Positions 17,525 through 27,000 of a DNA stretch of 33,690 nt are shown piece after piece. A model generated the notes under the pieces. The model was not told where the DNA came from. It searched no databases and saw only the letters and a list, made by a program, of their open reading frames with translations. The number at the start of each line of letters is the position of its first letter. Positions within the stretch are counted from its first letter, which is position 1. Position numbers and translations under genes: made by a program. The DNA lies in NCBI GenBank assembly GCA_030064795.1, contig JASJEI010000357.1, forward strand, positions 1 through 33,690, written 5' to 3'. Origin of the DNA: Pleurocapsa sp. MO_226.B13 (GTDB lineage Bacteria; Cyanobacteriota; Cyanobacteriia; Cyanobacteriales; Xenococcaceae).

Positions 17525-17594
17525 AGTCAGAAGTCAGAAGTCAGAAGTCAGAAGTATTTCACTTCTTATTTCTTATTTCCTATTTCTTATTTCA
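17525..17594. repeat. Heptamer repeat block, copy 3 (AGTCAGA plus TATTTCC)
   Basis: Four AGTCAGA units followed by ATTTCACTTCTTATTTCTTATTTCC-type heptamers. Copy 4 at 18500-18585 has the same two parts in reversed order and orientation, so copies 3 and 4 bracket the winged-helix and lipase genes as a large inverted repeat. Confidence 0.88.
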
Positions 17595-17627
17595 GAGAGC
17601 TATCCTCCAGTAATAAATGTACACTTG

Positions 17628-17876
17628 TTAGTCATTTTCTTCCCACATAAAACACCAAATCTTACGCCAAAAACCGTTAGAATTTCTTTTAATTTGTGCC
17701 GATTTAATCTTCCCCACTTCTTTACGAACCAATTCGTGTAAAACTGCACTTATAGAGCCATAATATTTGGCTTGATTATCAAATGCTTGCTCCCAAATTT
17801 CTTTGATTGAAAACCACTGATTGGGATGCTGAGATAAAAAAGCGATCGCCTTTTGCTCTCTGGAATTTGTATTCAT
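17628..17876 (-). CDS. Small winged-helix-like protein, 82 aa
   Basis: An ATG at 17876, 13 bp after the stop of the lipase gene on the same strand. The pattern AIAFLSQHPNQWFSIKEIWE, then YYGSISAVLHELVRKEVGKI resembles a winged helix-turn-helix: first helix, a second helix with KEIWEQAF, a recognition helix around SISAVLHELV, then a K-rich wing. The C-terminus is Trp-rich (GFWRKIWCFMW). It is probably a small DNA-binding protein. No family name can be given. Confidence 0.55.
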   Translation of the reverse strand: MNTNSREQKAIAFLSQHPNQWFSIKEIWEQAFDNQAKYYGSISAVLHELVRKEVGKIKSAQIKRNSNGFWRKIWCFMWEEND

Positions 17877-17889
17877 AATTAGTTACAAA

Positions 17890-18480
17890 CTATTTAAAAG
17901 ATTCAACATAATTAACTATATAATTAGGATTATTATAAATATTTAGATTAGGAATAAGTGGAGTAACATGATGATTAAAAAATAATAGGTAAGGAACAAA
18001 ATCCAAGAAGTTGACATAGCTAGTATTGGTAATATATTTCCTTGCCGATTCCGCCCAGTATTTGTTGCCACAGGCAGGAGAGCCGAAAGTAACAGTTTCG
18101 ACTTTCTTGTTTAAATGATAGTTAATATCTACTCCTGCGATCTGAGCGAGACACCCTCCGCTAGAATGCCCTGCTACAACTAATTTTAGTTCAGTTTTGG
18201 CGAGTTTTAAAATCTCCTCTCGAACTGATAGATAGCCTAGATAATAACCAGCGTGTAGTTTAACTTTACCTCGATACCCCTCTCCCATATAAGGAGTAAC
18301 CAGGGAATTTAACTTAAAATTTGTCAGCTAATCTTTGACTGAATAAGTACCAGGAATAGCTATATATCTAACATCATAAACATCTTGACAATAAACCTGA
18401 ATATCAGTTCTTTTATTACTGAAGTTATCGTGGAAATAACTATGACTTACTAGACGGGCTGCGGTTAGATGACTTGTCAT
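17890..18480 (-). pseudogene. Class 3 lipase-like gene split by an in-frame TAG
   Basis: The true start is the ATG at 18480 (MTSHLTAARLVSHSYF) with AAGG just upstream; the longer open frame before it runs through heptamer repeat DNA. Codon 51 is TAG (18328-18330) where the context, YIAIPGTYSVKD-stop-LTNFKLNSLV, strongly suggests a former Trp codon (TGG). The frame continues to 17890. The rest shows the lipase_3 fold: LHAGYYLGYLSVREEILK, nucleophile motif VVAGHSSGGCLAQIAG (Ser near codon 106), VETVTFGSPACGN, and YVNFLDFVPYL with the likely catalytic Asp; a C-terminal His would complete the triad. Only the second half, with an internal ATG at 18288, could be translated without readthrough, and it would lack the N-terminal strand. 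Confidence 0.85.
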
Positions 18481-18499
18481 TTTAGCCTTTAGCTTGTAA

Positions 18500-18585
18500 A
18501 AAATAAGAAGTAGGAAATAAGAAATCAATAGTTAAATACTTCTGACTTCTGACTTCTGACTTCTGACTTCTAACTTCTGACTTCT
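18500..18585. repeat. Heptamer repeat block, copy 4 (AGGAAAT plus TCTGACT)
   Basis: AATAAGAAGTAGGAAATAAGAA-like units followed by five to six TCTGACT heptamers. Mirror image of copy 3. It abuts the 3' end of the TnsA-fusion gene at 18586. Confidence 0.88.
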
Positions 18586-20079
18586 TTAAAGACTCTCCCT
18601 GCCAGTAACTTCAAGCAACTTTTCAATCGTCTTTTGCCCCGCGACACCATCTACTGTTAAACCGTGTTGCTTTTGAAACGAAGCCACGGCTCGTTCGGTT
18701 TGTGGCCCATACTGACAATCGGCTACTAATTCAGAAGGAGAAAGTTGTAGAACTTGACGGAGGAGTAGTTGTAATTGTCCGACTTCAGAATTGATATCGC
18801 CCCGCTTTAAACTCGGATAGCGATCGAAACCTTCTACGGGCGATCGCGCTACACAAGAGGCTGTTTTTGGCCCCCAAATGCCGTCTACTTTTAATAACTG
18901 TTTGGAGTTGTGTTCGTTCCAGAGTTGTTGAAATTCTTTGATTTGGAGAACTCCTAAACTTACTCCGCCATGTTGATAGTCAAAATGCCAGCGATCCCAG
19001 CTCCCAAGCCATTTCCAGCCATGCTTGCTTAAAGGCGATCGCCAGAACAGATAATCTTGAATATCGATCGCTAGTCCGCTTTGATGGTTGCTTCTGCCTG
19101 GTGTGGCTGCTGCGGTAATTCCGCAGAGCTTTTTTTCATATTGTTGGCGCAACAAATATTGCTGCATGACAGTTCGCAGACAGGAATTGATGATAAATGG
19201 TCGATTATAAAGTTCGATTGCTTTGATTAGATCCTGAGCAGCCCTGGGTTGCAGGTAAGGGTTGTTGTGCCTGCCTTCGCAGATAATTAAAGGGTGATCG
19301 AGTTTGACTAAATATTTTTTAGCTAGCAGTCGATCTAACAACTGCTGGGATAAACCGTCAATTATCCCCGTATTATGTAATTTAAAGCATAACCTTGCCG
19401 TTGCGGCAAACTCAAACTTTAAATTACATTGACTGATGCTAATACCTGGATGACTCTCAACCACTTCTTTAACATGGTCTTGAATTTCTTCATCAAGAAT
19501 ATATTTTTGGTTTAGATATCCATCTAAATACTTGCCTAAATATTTCAAATTCCGATATTTAGTCCAATCAATTTCGGAATCTGTACGAATACAGAAATTA
19601 AAACCGAGTTGTTCGCATCGCTCTTTAGCTAATATATCCTGCCATCGATCGCTTTCATTTTTAGCGTATCTATAAGGATATTTCTCTGCCCTTTTAATTA
19701 AAGTTTTTTCTGGTTTCCACTCTTCAAAACTGACGCTATTGGTTCTAAGAACTAGAAAATCAGGAACATAAGAAATCGTATTGGATCTCTTGCCGTCGGG
19801 AGAACATTTCAAAGTAAATTGGTATGGCTGATCCCAATACTCCAACACATCACCATCGTATTCATAAAACGAAGTGAGAGCAGGAAGTTCTAGGGTATGG
19901 GATTCAAATTGAATTGTTCTACCCATCTTTTTGCTAGCATAAGGTCCGTGAACGTTTCTAGCTGTACCTTTTACTTTCCTGACTGGTTCTGATGAGCGAA
20001 CCTGTTCTATGATTTTCCTCGCTTGTTCAGCTAGCTTAAGGCGATCGCACCACTTTTCAAACTCTCGCTCGGTAAGCAT
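18586..20079 (-). CDS. TnsA-like endonuclease fused to M15 D,D-carboxypeptidase and peptidoglycan-binding repeats
   Basis: 497 aa, one uninterrupted frame from the ATG at 20079. Residues 1-190 resemble the TnsA N-terminal nuclease of Tn7-like transposons: E64 in HTLELPALTSFYEYD, VLEYWDQPYQF, D107 in YVPDFLVLR and K122 in FEEWKPE form a restriction-type E-D-K triad. Residues 190-255 may correspond to a TnsA C-terminal winged helix (EIQDHVKEVVESHPGISISQ). Residues 260-370 are an M15-type peptidase: GRHNNPYLQPRAAQDL, zinc ligands H332 and D339 in SNHQSGLAIDI, and H365 in WDRWHFDY. Residues 385-490 hold two peptidoglycan-binding units (VDGIWGPKT; YGPQTERAVASFQKQHGL then VDGVAG). No TnsB, TnsC or TniQ gene is next to it and no signal peptide is visible. 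The combination of DNA nuclease and wall hydrolase is unexpected. Confidence 0.85.
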   Translation of the reverse strand: MLTEREFEKWCDRLKLAEQARKIIEQVRSSEPVRKVKGTARNVHGPYASKKMGRTIQFESHTLELPALTSFYEYDGDVLEYWDQPYQFTLKCSPDGKRSNTISYVPDFLVLRTNSVSFEEWKPEKTLIKRAEKYPYRYAKNESDRWQDILAKERCEQLGFNFCIRTDSEIDWTKYRNLKYLGKYLDGYLNQKYILDEEIQDHVKEVVESHPGISISQCNLKFEFAATARLCFKLHNTGIIDGLSQQLLDRLLAKKYLVKLDHPLIICEGRHNNPYLQPRAAQDLIKAIELYNRPFIINSCLRTVMQQYLLRQQYEKKLCGITAAATPGRSNHQSGLAIDIQDYLFWRSPLSKHGWKWLGSWDRWHFDYQHGGVSLGVLQIKEFQQLWNEHNSKQLLKVDGIWGPKTASCVARSPVEGFDRYPSLKRGDINSEVGQLQLLLRQVLQLSPSELVADCQYGPQTERAVASFQKQHGLTVDGVAGQKTIEKLLEVTGRESL

Positions 20080-20478
20080 GACTTAAAATTGTAGTTGAAG
20101 GACGAATAGATAAATCAGCTATTTATCAACTTAATATATTTCGGCAAAGTCAAACTTTAATTTTTGTATTTCGGCAAGTTAATACATTAGAAGTATCGGT
20201 ATGCGATCGCTGCTTATGCTGGAAGAACTGAACTAAAAAGCGCTCGCTGTTCCAGTTTGTGACAGTGAATGGTACTGGTTTGCAATGTAAATAGATAAAA
20301 ACTTTGGAGCCTAAATTAAGCGCAATAGTTGTAGAATTTGTAAAGATTTAGAGCAATAGTTATCAAAATCTTTACAAGGCAACTATGGCGGCTGTCTTTA
20401 CCAACATTTCAGCATTGCCTGGAATCAAATCGCTTTACAAACACACTCTTATAAACCTGAGTGAACAGTAGGGAAACT
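20080..20478. promoter_or_regulatory. Divergent intergenic region between TnsA fusion and caspase operon
   Basis: 400 bp without a gene, presumably holding promoters for both directions. Visible elements: hairpin GATAAAT-CAGCT-ATTTATC at 20109-20127 near the TnsA-fusion start; 11-bp direct repeats TATTTCGGCAA at 20137 and 20167 (30 bp apart); GCAATAGTT repeated at 20322 and 20353; and a perfect 12-bp inverted repeat TTGTAAAGATTT / AAATCTTTACAA (20338-20349 and 20366-20377) about 100 bp before the caspase start. The last is a candidate operator or leader hairpin for the operon. Confidence 0.45.
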
Positions 20479-23400
20479 ATGACTAAAAAGATTTACGCTC
20501 TGCTAGTAGGTATCAACGACTATCCCAACCCTAATCATCGCCTCGAAGGCTGTGTAAATGATATTACAAAAATAGAAGATTATTTAAACGAACGGTTTGA
20601 TAAGAAAGAATACCAACTGCAATTACAAACACTTAAAGATGAGCAAGCGACCCGCGAGGCAGTTATTAATGGCTTCCGCAGCCATCTTCGTCAAGCGGGC
20701 AAAGATGATGTAGTTCTGTTTTACTACAGTGGTCATGGTGCCCAAGAGGACGCACCACCAGAATTTTGGCACCTAGAACCAGACCATCAGAATGAAACTT
20801 TAATGTGTTATGACAGTAGCCCTAAAACTGGTTGGGCTTTAGCAGATAAAGAATTGGCGAAACTAATTGCGGAAGTGGCAGAAAACGAACCGCATATAAC
20901 CATTATTCTAGATTGTTGCCACTCTGGTTCTGGCACCAAAGACCCAATGCAAGAAACTAAGGAACGTCGCGGTCCCGCAGACAAGCGAAAACGTCCCCTG
21001 GATAGCTTTATTTTTAAGCTGGAAGATTTAGATAAACTTTCAGATACCAGTCGCGATCCTGAAACACATCCCACTGGCTGGAAGATACCTAAAGGTCGTC
21101 ATGTGCTTCTAGCAGCTTGTCGAGACCACGAAACAGCAAAGGAATACCGTAGCCAACAACGGGGTTATTTTTCTTATTATTTGATGGATACACTTTCCAA
21201 GACTAAGGGAAAGCTGACTTATCGGGATTTATTTGCCCGCACCAATGCTATTGTCCGCAGTGAAAGTATAGATCAGTCTCCGCAATTGGAAGTGAATCAT
21301 TCCGAGGATGGTGACAAATTCTTCCTCGATGGTGCGATCGCCGAAGTCGAACCCTATTTTATTGTTAAGCACGATCGAACCTCTTGCTGGGTCATTGAAG
21401 GTGGTGCTGTCCACGGAGTTCAATCTCCCAAAGATAGCGAAACTACTTTACTGGCACTGTTTGACTTTGATGCCAATATCGACGATCTGCGCGACCCCTC
21501 AAAATCTGTGGGTACAGCAAAAGTCACTCAGGTATTGCCAACTAAGAGCAAGATAGATATCGAAGGGGTGCAAAACCTGACTACTGGGAGCACTTTTAAA
21601 GCAGTTGTTACCAGTTTACCCCTACCGCCTTTAGGGGTGTACTTTGAAGGAGATGAAGCGGGTGTAAATCTGGCTCGCGAACAGCTACAAACAGCCGGAC
21701 TTAATGGTAAACCCTCAGCTTATGTCCGCGAGTTACAAGAAATTGACAACGCTGAGTTTCGACTGTTGTGTCGCAATAATCAGTATATAATAGCCAGACC
21801 AACAGAGAACCGACCCCTAGTAGCTCAAATTGATGGTTACACCCAAGACAACGCAGACACAGCAATCAAACGCTTAGAACATATTGCTCGCTGGACACAA
21901 ATTGCACAACTCTCGAATACTGCCGCGACTCAGATTAAAGCTGGTGATGTGAAGATGGAACTCGTCTTTGCTGATGAGGATTTATCGCAATCAAAGCAAA
22001 TGCGTTTGCCATACAAATATCAGAATGGAGAATGGCAACCACCGGAATTTAAACTTAAACTTATCAATACAACTAAGAATAAGAAGCCACTTTACTGTGC
22101 TTTGGTCAATCTTTCAGATAGTTTTTCCATCAGTGCCCCTTTTTTTGATGCAGGTAGTGTCAGGTTAGAAGCAGGAGAAGAGGCTTACGCTTTAGATGGA
22201 GAAGAATTGCTACTCGAAGTCCCAGACGAGTATTGGGAACAGGGAATTACCGAGTACAAAGACATGATTAAATTGATTGTAAGCAATGACGAATTCGATC
22301 CGAGATTGCTCACTCAGAAGAAACTTGATGCTCCTCGACCTAGAGCGAGAGATATAGAATCCCCCAATCAAAGTAGTCTTGAGCGTTTAATGGATCGTAC
22401 TCAAAATCGTGAAATCAGAGCCAAAAGTGACGCAGTGAGGTTTGACGATTGGTATGCAGAGGAAATCACGATCGTTACAGTCCGTCCCTTGGATTCCACA
22501 CCAGTTTCCCCAGAACAAGAACAACAATTAGGAGTAGGGGTGACATTACAACCCCATCCCAGCTTGGTAGCAAATGCTCGTCTAACCACCACACCGCAAG
22601 TCAGCCGAGATTTGGGTAATAAAATTGTGCCCCCCATCCTGCGGGAAGATCCAGAAGTTATTCGACCCTTCCAATTTACTACCAGTCGCGGTACAGACCC
22701 AGGATTAAGTGTACTGGAACTAAGCGACGTTGCCGATCACGAAGTTGTCACCCCAGATACACCTTTGAAGTTATTAGTTGATGCACCCCTAGCAGAAAAT
22801 GAATACCTGCTTCCTGTAGGCTATGACGGTGAATTCTATTTACCTTTAGGTCGCGGTAAACCAACGGTCGATGGCAAAACTGAAATTGAGCTAGAACGAT
22901 TACCAGCCCCTATTAGTCAGGGAGAGCGTAGTCTGCAAGGTTCTATTCGCATCTTCTTTCAGAAAGTGATCGGTAAGTATTTTGGGCGGGAATTTAACTA
23001 TCCCATCTTAGCAGTGGCTGAAGTAGGAGAGGACAAGAAAGTAACCTATAAACGGGATGAAAATTATGTAAAACAGCAGGTAGCAAACGCCAAACGAATT
23101 GCCCTCTACATCCACGGGATTATCGGCGACACTGAAAGTTTGGTTTCTACAATCAAACAGCCCGTATTGCAACCAGATGAACAAGAGCGTTCCATCAGCG
23201 AAATTTACGATCTGGTTCTCACTTTTGACTACGAAAATCTGAATACTACCATTGAGCAGAATGCCCAACATTTAAAACGACGACTAAGAGACGTTGGTTT
23301 GTCAGAAGACCATGGTAAAGAACTACACATTATTGCTCATTCAATGGGGGGTTTGGTATCTCGCTGGTTTATCGAACGAGAAGGTGGTAATAAAGTTGTC

Positions 23401-23934
23401 CAACACCTGATTATGTTGGGTACACCAAATGCAGGTTCTCCTTGGTCAGTTGTGGAAGATTGGGTCAAACTTACTCTGGGTATTGGACTCAACGGTCTTT
23501 CTCTAGTTGCTTGGCCTGCAAAAGTGGTAGCTATGTTGATGGGTACTTTAGAAAAAAATATTCGGGTAGCCCTAGCCCAGATGAACCCAACTTCCGATTT
23601 TCTCAATTCTCTCGCAGCTAGTGACGATCCCGGCATTCCCTACTCGATTATCGCTGGTAATACCTCTATTATTCCCGCAGCATTGGAGCAACAAGCAGAG
23701 AAAAAATCCATACTAGAACGGTTACAACAACGTTTGTTTAATAAAGTTGTAGAATTGCCCTTCTTTGGCGCGCCGAATGATATAGCTGTCAAAGTGGATA
23801 GTATCACGAGTATTCCCACAGGGCGTGAGCATCCTCCCAATATTCAAGAAGTACCTTGCGACCACATGAGTTATTTCCTGAATGAACCTACTGAAGTTGG
23901 GTTAAAAGCTTTACTTGCTGCGATCGCAACATAA
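20479..23934 (+). CDS. Orthocaspase fused to C-terminal alpha/beta-hydrolase
   Basis: 1151 aa from the ATG at 20479, preceded 6 nt upstream by AGGGA; a GTG at 20461 is in frame but lacks a ribosome-binding site. Residues 1-280 are a caspase (peptidase C14) domain: YALLVGINDY, LEGCVNDI, catalytic H86 in YYSGHGAQ and C147 in ILDCCHSGSG. The middle (about 290-830) is a long region of unassigned beta-rich character. The C-terminus has an alpha/beta-hydrolase of the PGAP1/lipase type: oxyanion region ALYIHGIIGD, nucleophile S955 in HIIAHSMGGL, then MLGTPNAGSPW. It therefore has two separate catalytic centres. Prokaryotic caspases cut after Arg or Lys; the hydrolase might act on lipids or acyl groups. 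It is the first of three large same-strand genes. Confidence 0.92.
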   Translation: MTKKIYALLVGINDYPNPNHRLEGCVNDITKIEDYLNERFDKKEYQLQLQTLKDEQATREAVINGFRSHLRQAGKDDVVLFYYSGHGAQEDAPPEFWHLEPDHQNETLMCYDSSPKTGWALADKELAKLIAEVAENEPHITIILDCCHSGSGTKDPMQETKERRGPADKRKRPLDSFIFKLEDLDKLSDTSRDPETHPTGWKIPKGRHVLLAACRDHETAKEYRSQQRGYFSYYLMDTLSKTKGKLTYRDLFARTNAIVRSESIDQSPQLEVNHSEDGDKFFLDGAIAEVEPYFIVKHDRTSCWVIEGGAVHGVQSPKDSETTLLALFDFDANIDDLRDPSKSVGTAKVTQVLPTKSKIDIEGVQNLTTGSTFKAVVTSLPLPPLGVYFEGDEAGVNLAREQLQTAGLNGKPSAYVRELQEIDNAEFRLLCRNNQYIIARPTENRPLVAQIDGYTQDNADTAIKRLEHIARWTQIAQLSNTAATQIKAGDVKMELVFADEDLSQSKQMRLPYKYQNGEWQPPEFKLKLINTTKNKKPLYCALVNLSDSFSISAPFFDAGSVRLEAGEEAYALDGEELLLEVPDEYWEQGITEYKDMIKLIVSNDEFDPRLLTQKKLDAPRPRARDIESPNQSSLERLMDRTQNREIRAKSDAVRFDDWYAEEITIVTVRPLDSTPVSPEQEQQLGVGVTLQPHPSLVANARLTTTPQVSRDLGNKIVPPILREDPEVIRPFQFTTSRGTDPGLSVLELSDVADHEVVTPDTPLKLLVDAPLAENEYLLPVGYDGEFYLPLGRGKPTVDGKTEIELERLPAPISQGERSLQGSIRIFFQKVIGKYFGREFNYPILAVAEVGEDKKVTYKRDENYVKQQVANAKRIALYIHGIIGDTESLVSTIKQPVLQPDEQERSISEIYDLVLTFDYENLNTTIEQNAQHLKRRLRDVGLSEDHGKELHIIAHSMGGLVSRWFIEREGGNKVVQHLIMLGTPNAGSPWSVVEDWVKLTLGIGLNGLSLVAWPAKVVAMLMGTLEKNIRVALAQMNPTSDFLNSLAASDDPGIPYSIIAGNTSIIPAALEQQAEKKSILERLQQRLFNKVVELPFFGAPNDIAVKVDSITSIPTGREHPPNIQEVPCDHMSYFLNEPTEVGLKALLAAIAT

Positions 23935-24080
23935 CAGTGCTGTGTTTGATTTGATCGTAGGGTGATCGCCCCAGACGAATGCCTCGCATTGGAAAATCGG
24001 TTGATACATGTAACGGGAATTGCCTGGTTCTTCCTGGGTCGAAGGATAATGAAGATAGCAGCGGATGGAGACATTGACCC

Positions 24081-27000
24081 ATGAGTGAAGAACGCCTCGA
24101 AGCTTATCAGAATCTGATTGAAGAACTGCTGAATTCTTCCAGTTACGAGGCAGCATTGCAGATTTTGAATGCTAACTCAGATTTAGTCGATGTAGGATTC
24201 GAGCAGACAATGCTGCGGGTAGCTAATAACCTAATAGCGTGGGGCGATCTAGACAAGGCTAATTTTTTAATGAACCTTGCAGGAAAATTGATAGGAGTGT
24301 ATGGCAATACGTCTGATGTCCAACTCAACTTCCTGAAGCAGGTATTGCTAGCAACCTCAGACAGCAAGGCAAACCCGCAGGTTGTATACTCGCTGCTGCA
24401 AGAAAACCTAAACCTACTGGATGATAATATGGCTCAAGTGCTGCGAAGCTGGGCAACTGCGACTTTGGCGGAAGCGGGGTTAGATGAAGCACGAGCCATC
24501 GCAGCAGTGATTGGCAGTTTTAGCTACCTGATCGATTATTTTCCGCTGGGTAATAGGGCGAGTAATGTGGAGATTGCCATTAGCGGCTATCAGGTGGTTG
24601 CCACCGTTTTCACCCGCGAAGCCTTTCCCGTAGATTGGGCAACCACGCAAAATTATCTGGGCAATGCTTACGATAGCCGAATCAAAGGGGAGAGGGCAGA
24701 GAATCTGGAATCGGCGATCACCGCTTACGAGCAAGCCCTAGAAGTCCGCCCCCGCGAAGCCTTTCCCGTGGATTGGGCAACCACGCAAATTAATCTGGGC
24801 AATGTCTACCTTAAGCGTATAAGGGGGGAACAGGAAAAGAACTTGGAAGTTGCCATCCATTATCTTTTAGCTGCCTTAGAGGTATTCAGCTACGAAGCTT
24901 TCCCTCAACAATGGGCTACTGTTCAGTACAATCTGGGCATTGCCTACTTGAAGCGCATTGAAGGAGAACGGGCTGAAAACTTGGAAGTCGCCATCCGTAG
25001 TTTCTTAGCTGCCATACAGGTATGCTCCCGCGAAGCCTTCCCAGAAAAATGGGCAGATATCCAAAGCAATCTGGGTGTCGCTTATCATCAGCGTATTCAA
25101 GGGGAACAGGCTAAAAACTTAGAGGAAGCAATCCAATGTTACTTAGCTGCCTTAGAAGTATTCAGTCGTGCTGCCTTTCCCAAAAAGTGGGCGGATATCC
25201 AAAGCAATCTCGGTAATGTTTATCGAGATCGCATTCAGGGAGAGAAAGTAGAGAACTTGGAAGCGGCTATTCATTGTTTCTCAGATGCCTTACAAGTATT
25301 CACTCACGAAGCTTTCCCCGAAGAATGGGCTGTCACCCAGAACAATTTGGACAATACTCGCCAAGAACTTATCCAAGCTCAAGCTACTGAATGCCAAATC
25401 ACCTTCCTCCTGGAGATATTACAGGCAACCCAAGACAGCAAGGGCGACCCGCAGGTGGTGTACCCGCTTCTGCAAGCCAACCTACATCTGCTGGATGATA
25501 ATTTGGCTCAAGTGTTGCGAAGCTGGACAACAGTGACTCTGCCAGATGTCGAGCCAAAACAAGCCCAAGATATAGCAGCAGTTCTTCTCAACTTCAGCAA
25601 GCTGATTTATCAGTTTCCAGGGGGCAGTAGGGCTAGCAATTTAGAGATTGCCTTAACTAGCAACGAGCTTGCTGCTACTATTTTTAAACGCGAATCATTT
25701 CCCGAACGGTGGGCTAGGATTCAATTCAATTTAGGTCATTGTTACCGAAACCGCGTGCGCGGTGAGCGAGGACAGAACCAGGAAAATGCGATTGCTGCCT
25801 ACAAAGCCGGGCTACAAGTCTTCACCCGAGAGGCGTTCCCCGATCTATGGGCTTCAACCCAACATGATTTGGGAAATGCCTATTGTGATCGAATAAGGGG
25901 GGAGCGGGCTGAAAATCTAGAATGTGCGCTCGCCGCCTACCAATCTGCACTGCAAGTCTTTACCTATGAGTCATTTCCTAAAGAGTGGGCTCAAATCCAA
26001 CATAATCTGGCAAAGACATATTATGAGCGAATTAGGGGGAATCGCTTCCAGAATCTAGAACAGACTATTGCTGCCTACGAAGCTGCCTTAAAAGTTTATA
26101 CTCAGGAAGCGTTTCCCGAAATGTGGGAAAAGACTCGCCGCAATCTAGAGATTGCTTACCGCGAACAGATTCTCAGTGGACAAAGACAAAACCTAGAGCG
26201 TCTAATTGAGCTATCAGCCATAGAATGGCCTTTTTTAAGGCAGGTGTGGCTGTCAACTTCAGAAAGTGGAGGCGACCCACAAGTTATATATCCTTTGCTT
26301 CAATCAAATCTAGAAAAGCTGAATGATGACCTAGCTCACCAGTTGCGGAGCTACGCAACTTTTGAACTATCTCAAATGGAAACCAGTCAAGTAGAAAGCG
26401 GAGCTAAAGCTCTTGGCAATTTTAGCCGCCTAATTTCAAGATTTCCGTTGGGCAATAGAGCAAGTAATTTAGAAATTGCTATAGCTGGTTATGAAGTTAT
26501 TCTAATCATTTTTACTCGCGATGCGTTTCCCCAAGCATGGGCAATCACGCAAATGAATCTGGGCGATGTCTATCGTGAGCGTGTTCGCGGTGACCGGGTA
26601 GAGAACCAGGAATCGGCGATCGCCGCCTATGAATCTGCCTTACAAGTCTTAACTTACGAGGCATTTCCTAAAGACTGGGCTCAAATCCAAGCCCGTCTGG
26701 GCATTGCCTATAAAGATAGAAAACTAGGTAACCCTTCAAAAAATCTAGAGACAGCGATCGCTGCCTATGAATCTGCCTTACAAGTCTTAACTCGCAAAGC
26801 ATTTCCTCGGCAATGGGCAGAGATTCAAGACGATCTCGCTAATGCCTACCAAAAAAGAATTGATGGCGACCGAGGCGAGAACTTGGAAAAGGCGATCGCA
26901 GCTCGCCAATTTGCTTTGCAAGCTTTTACCAAAGAAGAGTTTCCCAAAGACTGGGCAATGGTTCAAGGTAACTTAGGTGCTGACTACCGCATCCGGATAC

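Noticed and set aside
18481..18528. Upstream extension of the lipase gene (MISYFLLLIFYKLKAK)
   Set aside because: It is translated heptamer-repeat DNA; the ATG at 18480 has its own AAGG and begins the homologous sequence.
15171..18585. CRISPR-like repeat array
   Set aside because: The repeats are contiguous 7-bp units without unique spacers, typical of cyanobacterial short tandem repeats, and no cas gene is present.
20461..20478. GTG start for the first caspase gene
   Set aside because: The AGGGA ribosome-binding site sits 6 nt before the ATG at 20479, and the caspase domain begins right after it.
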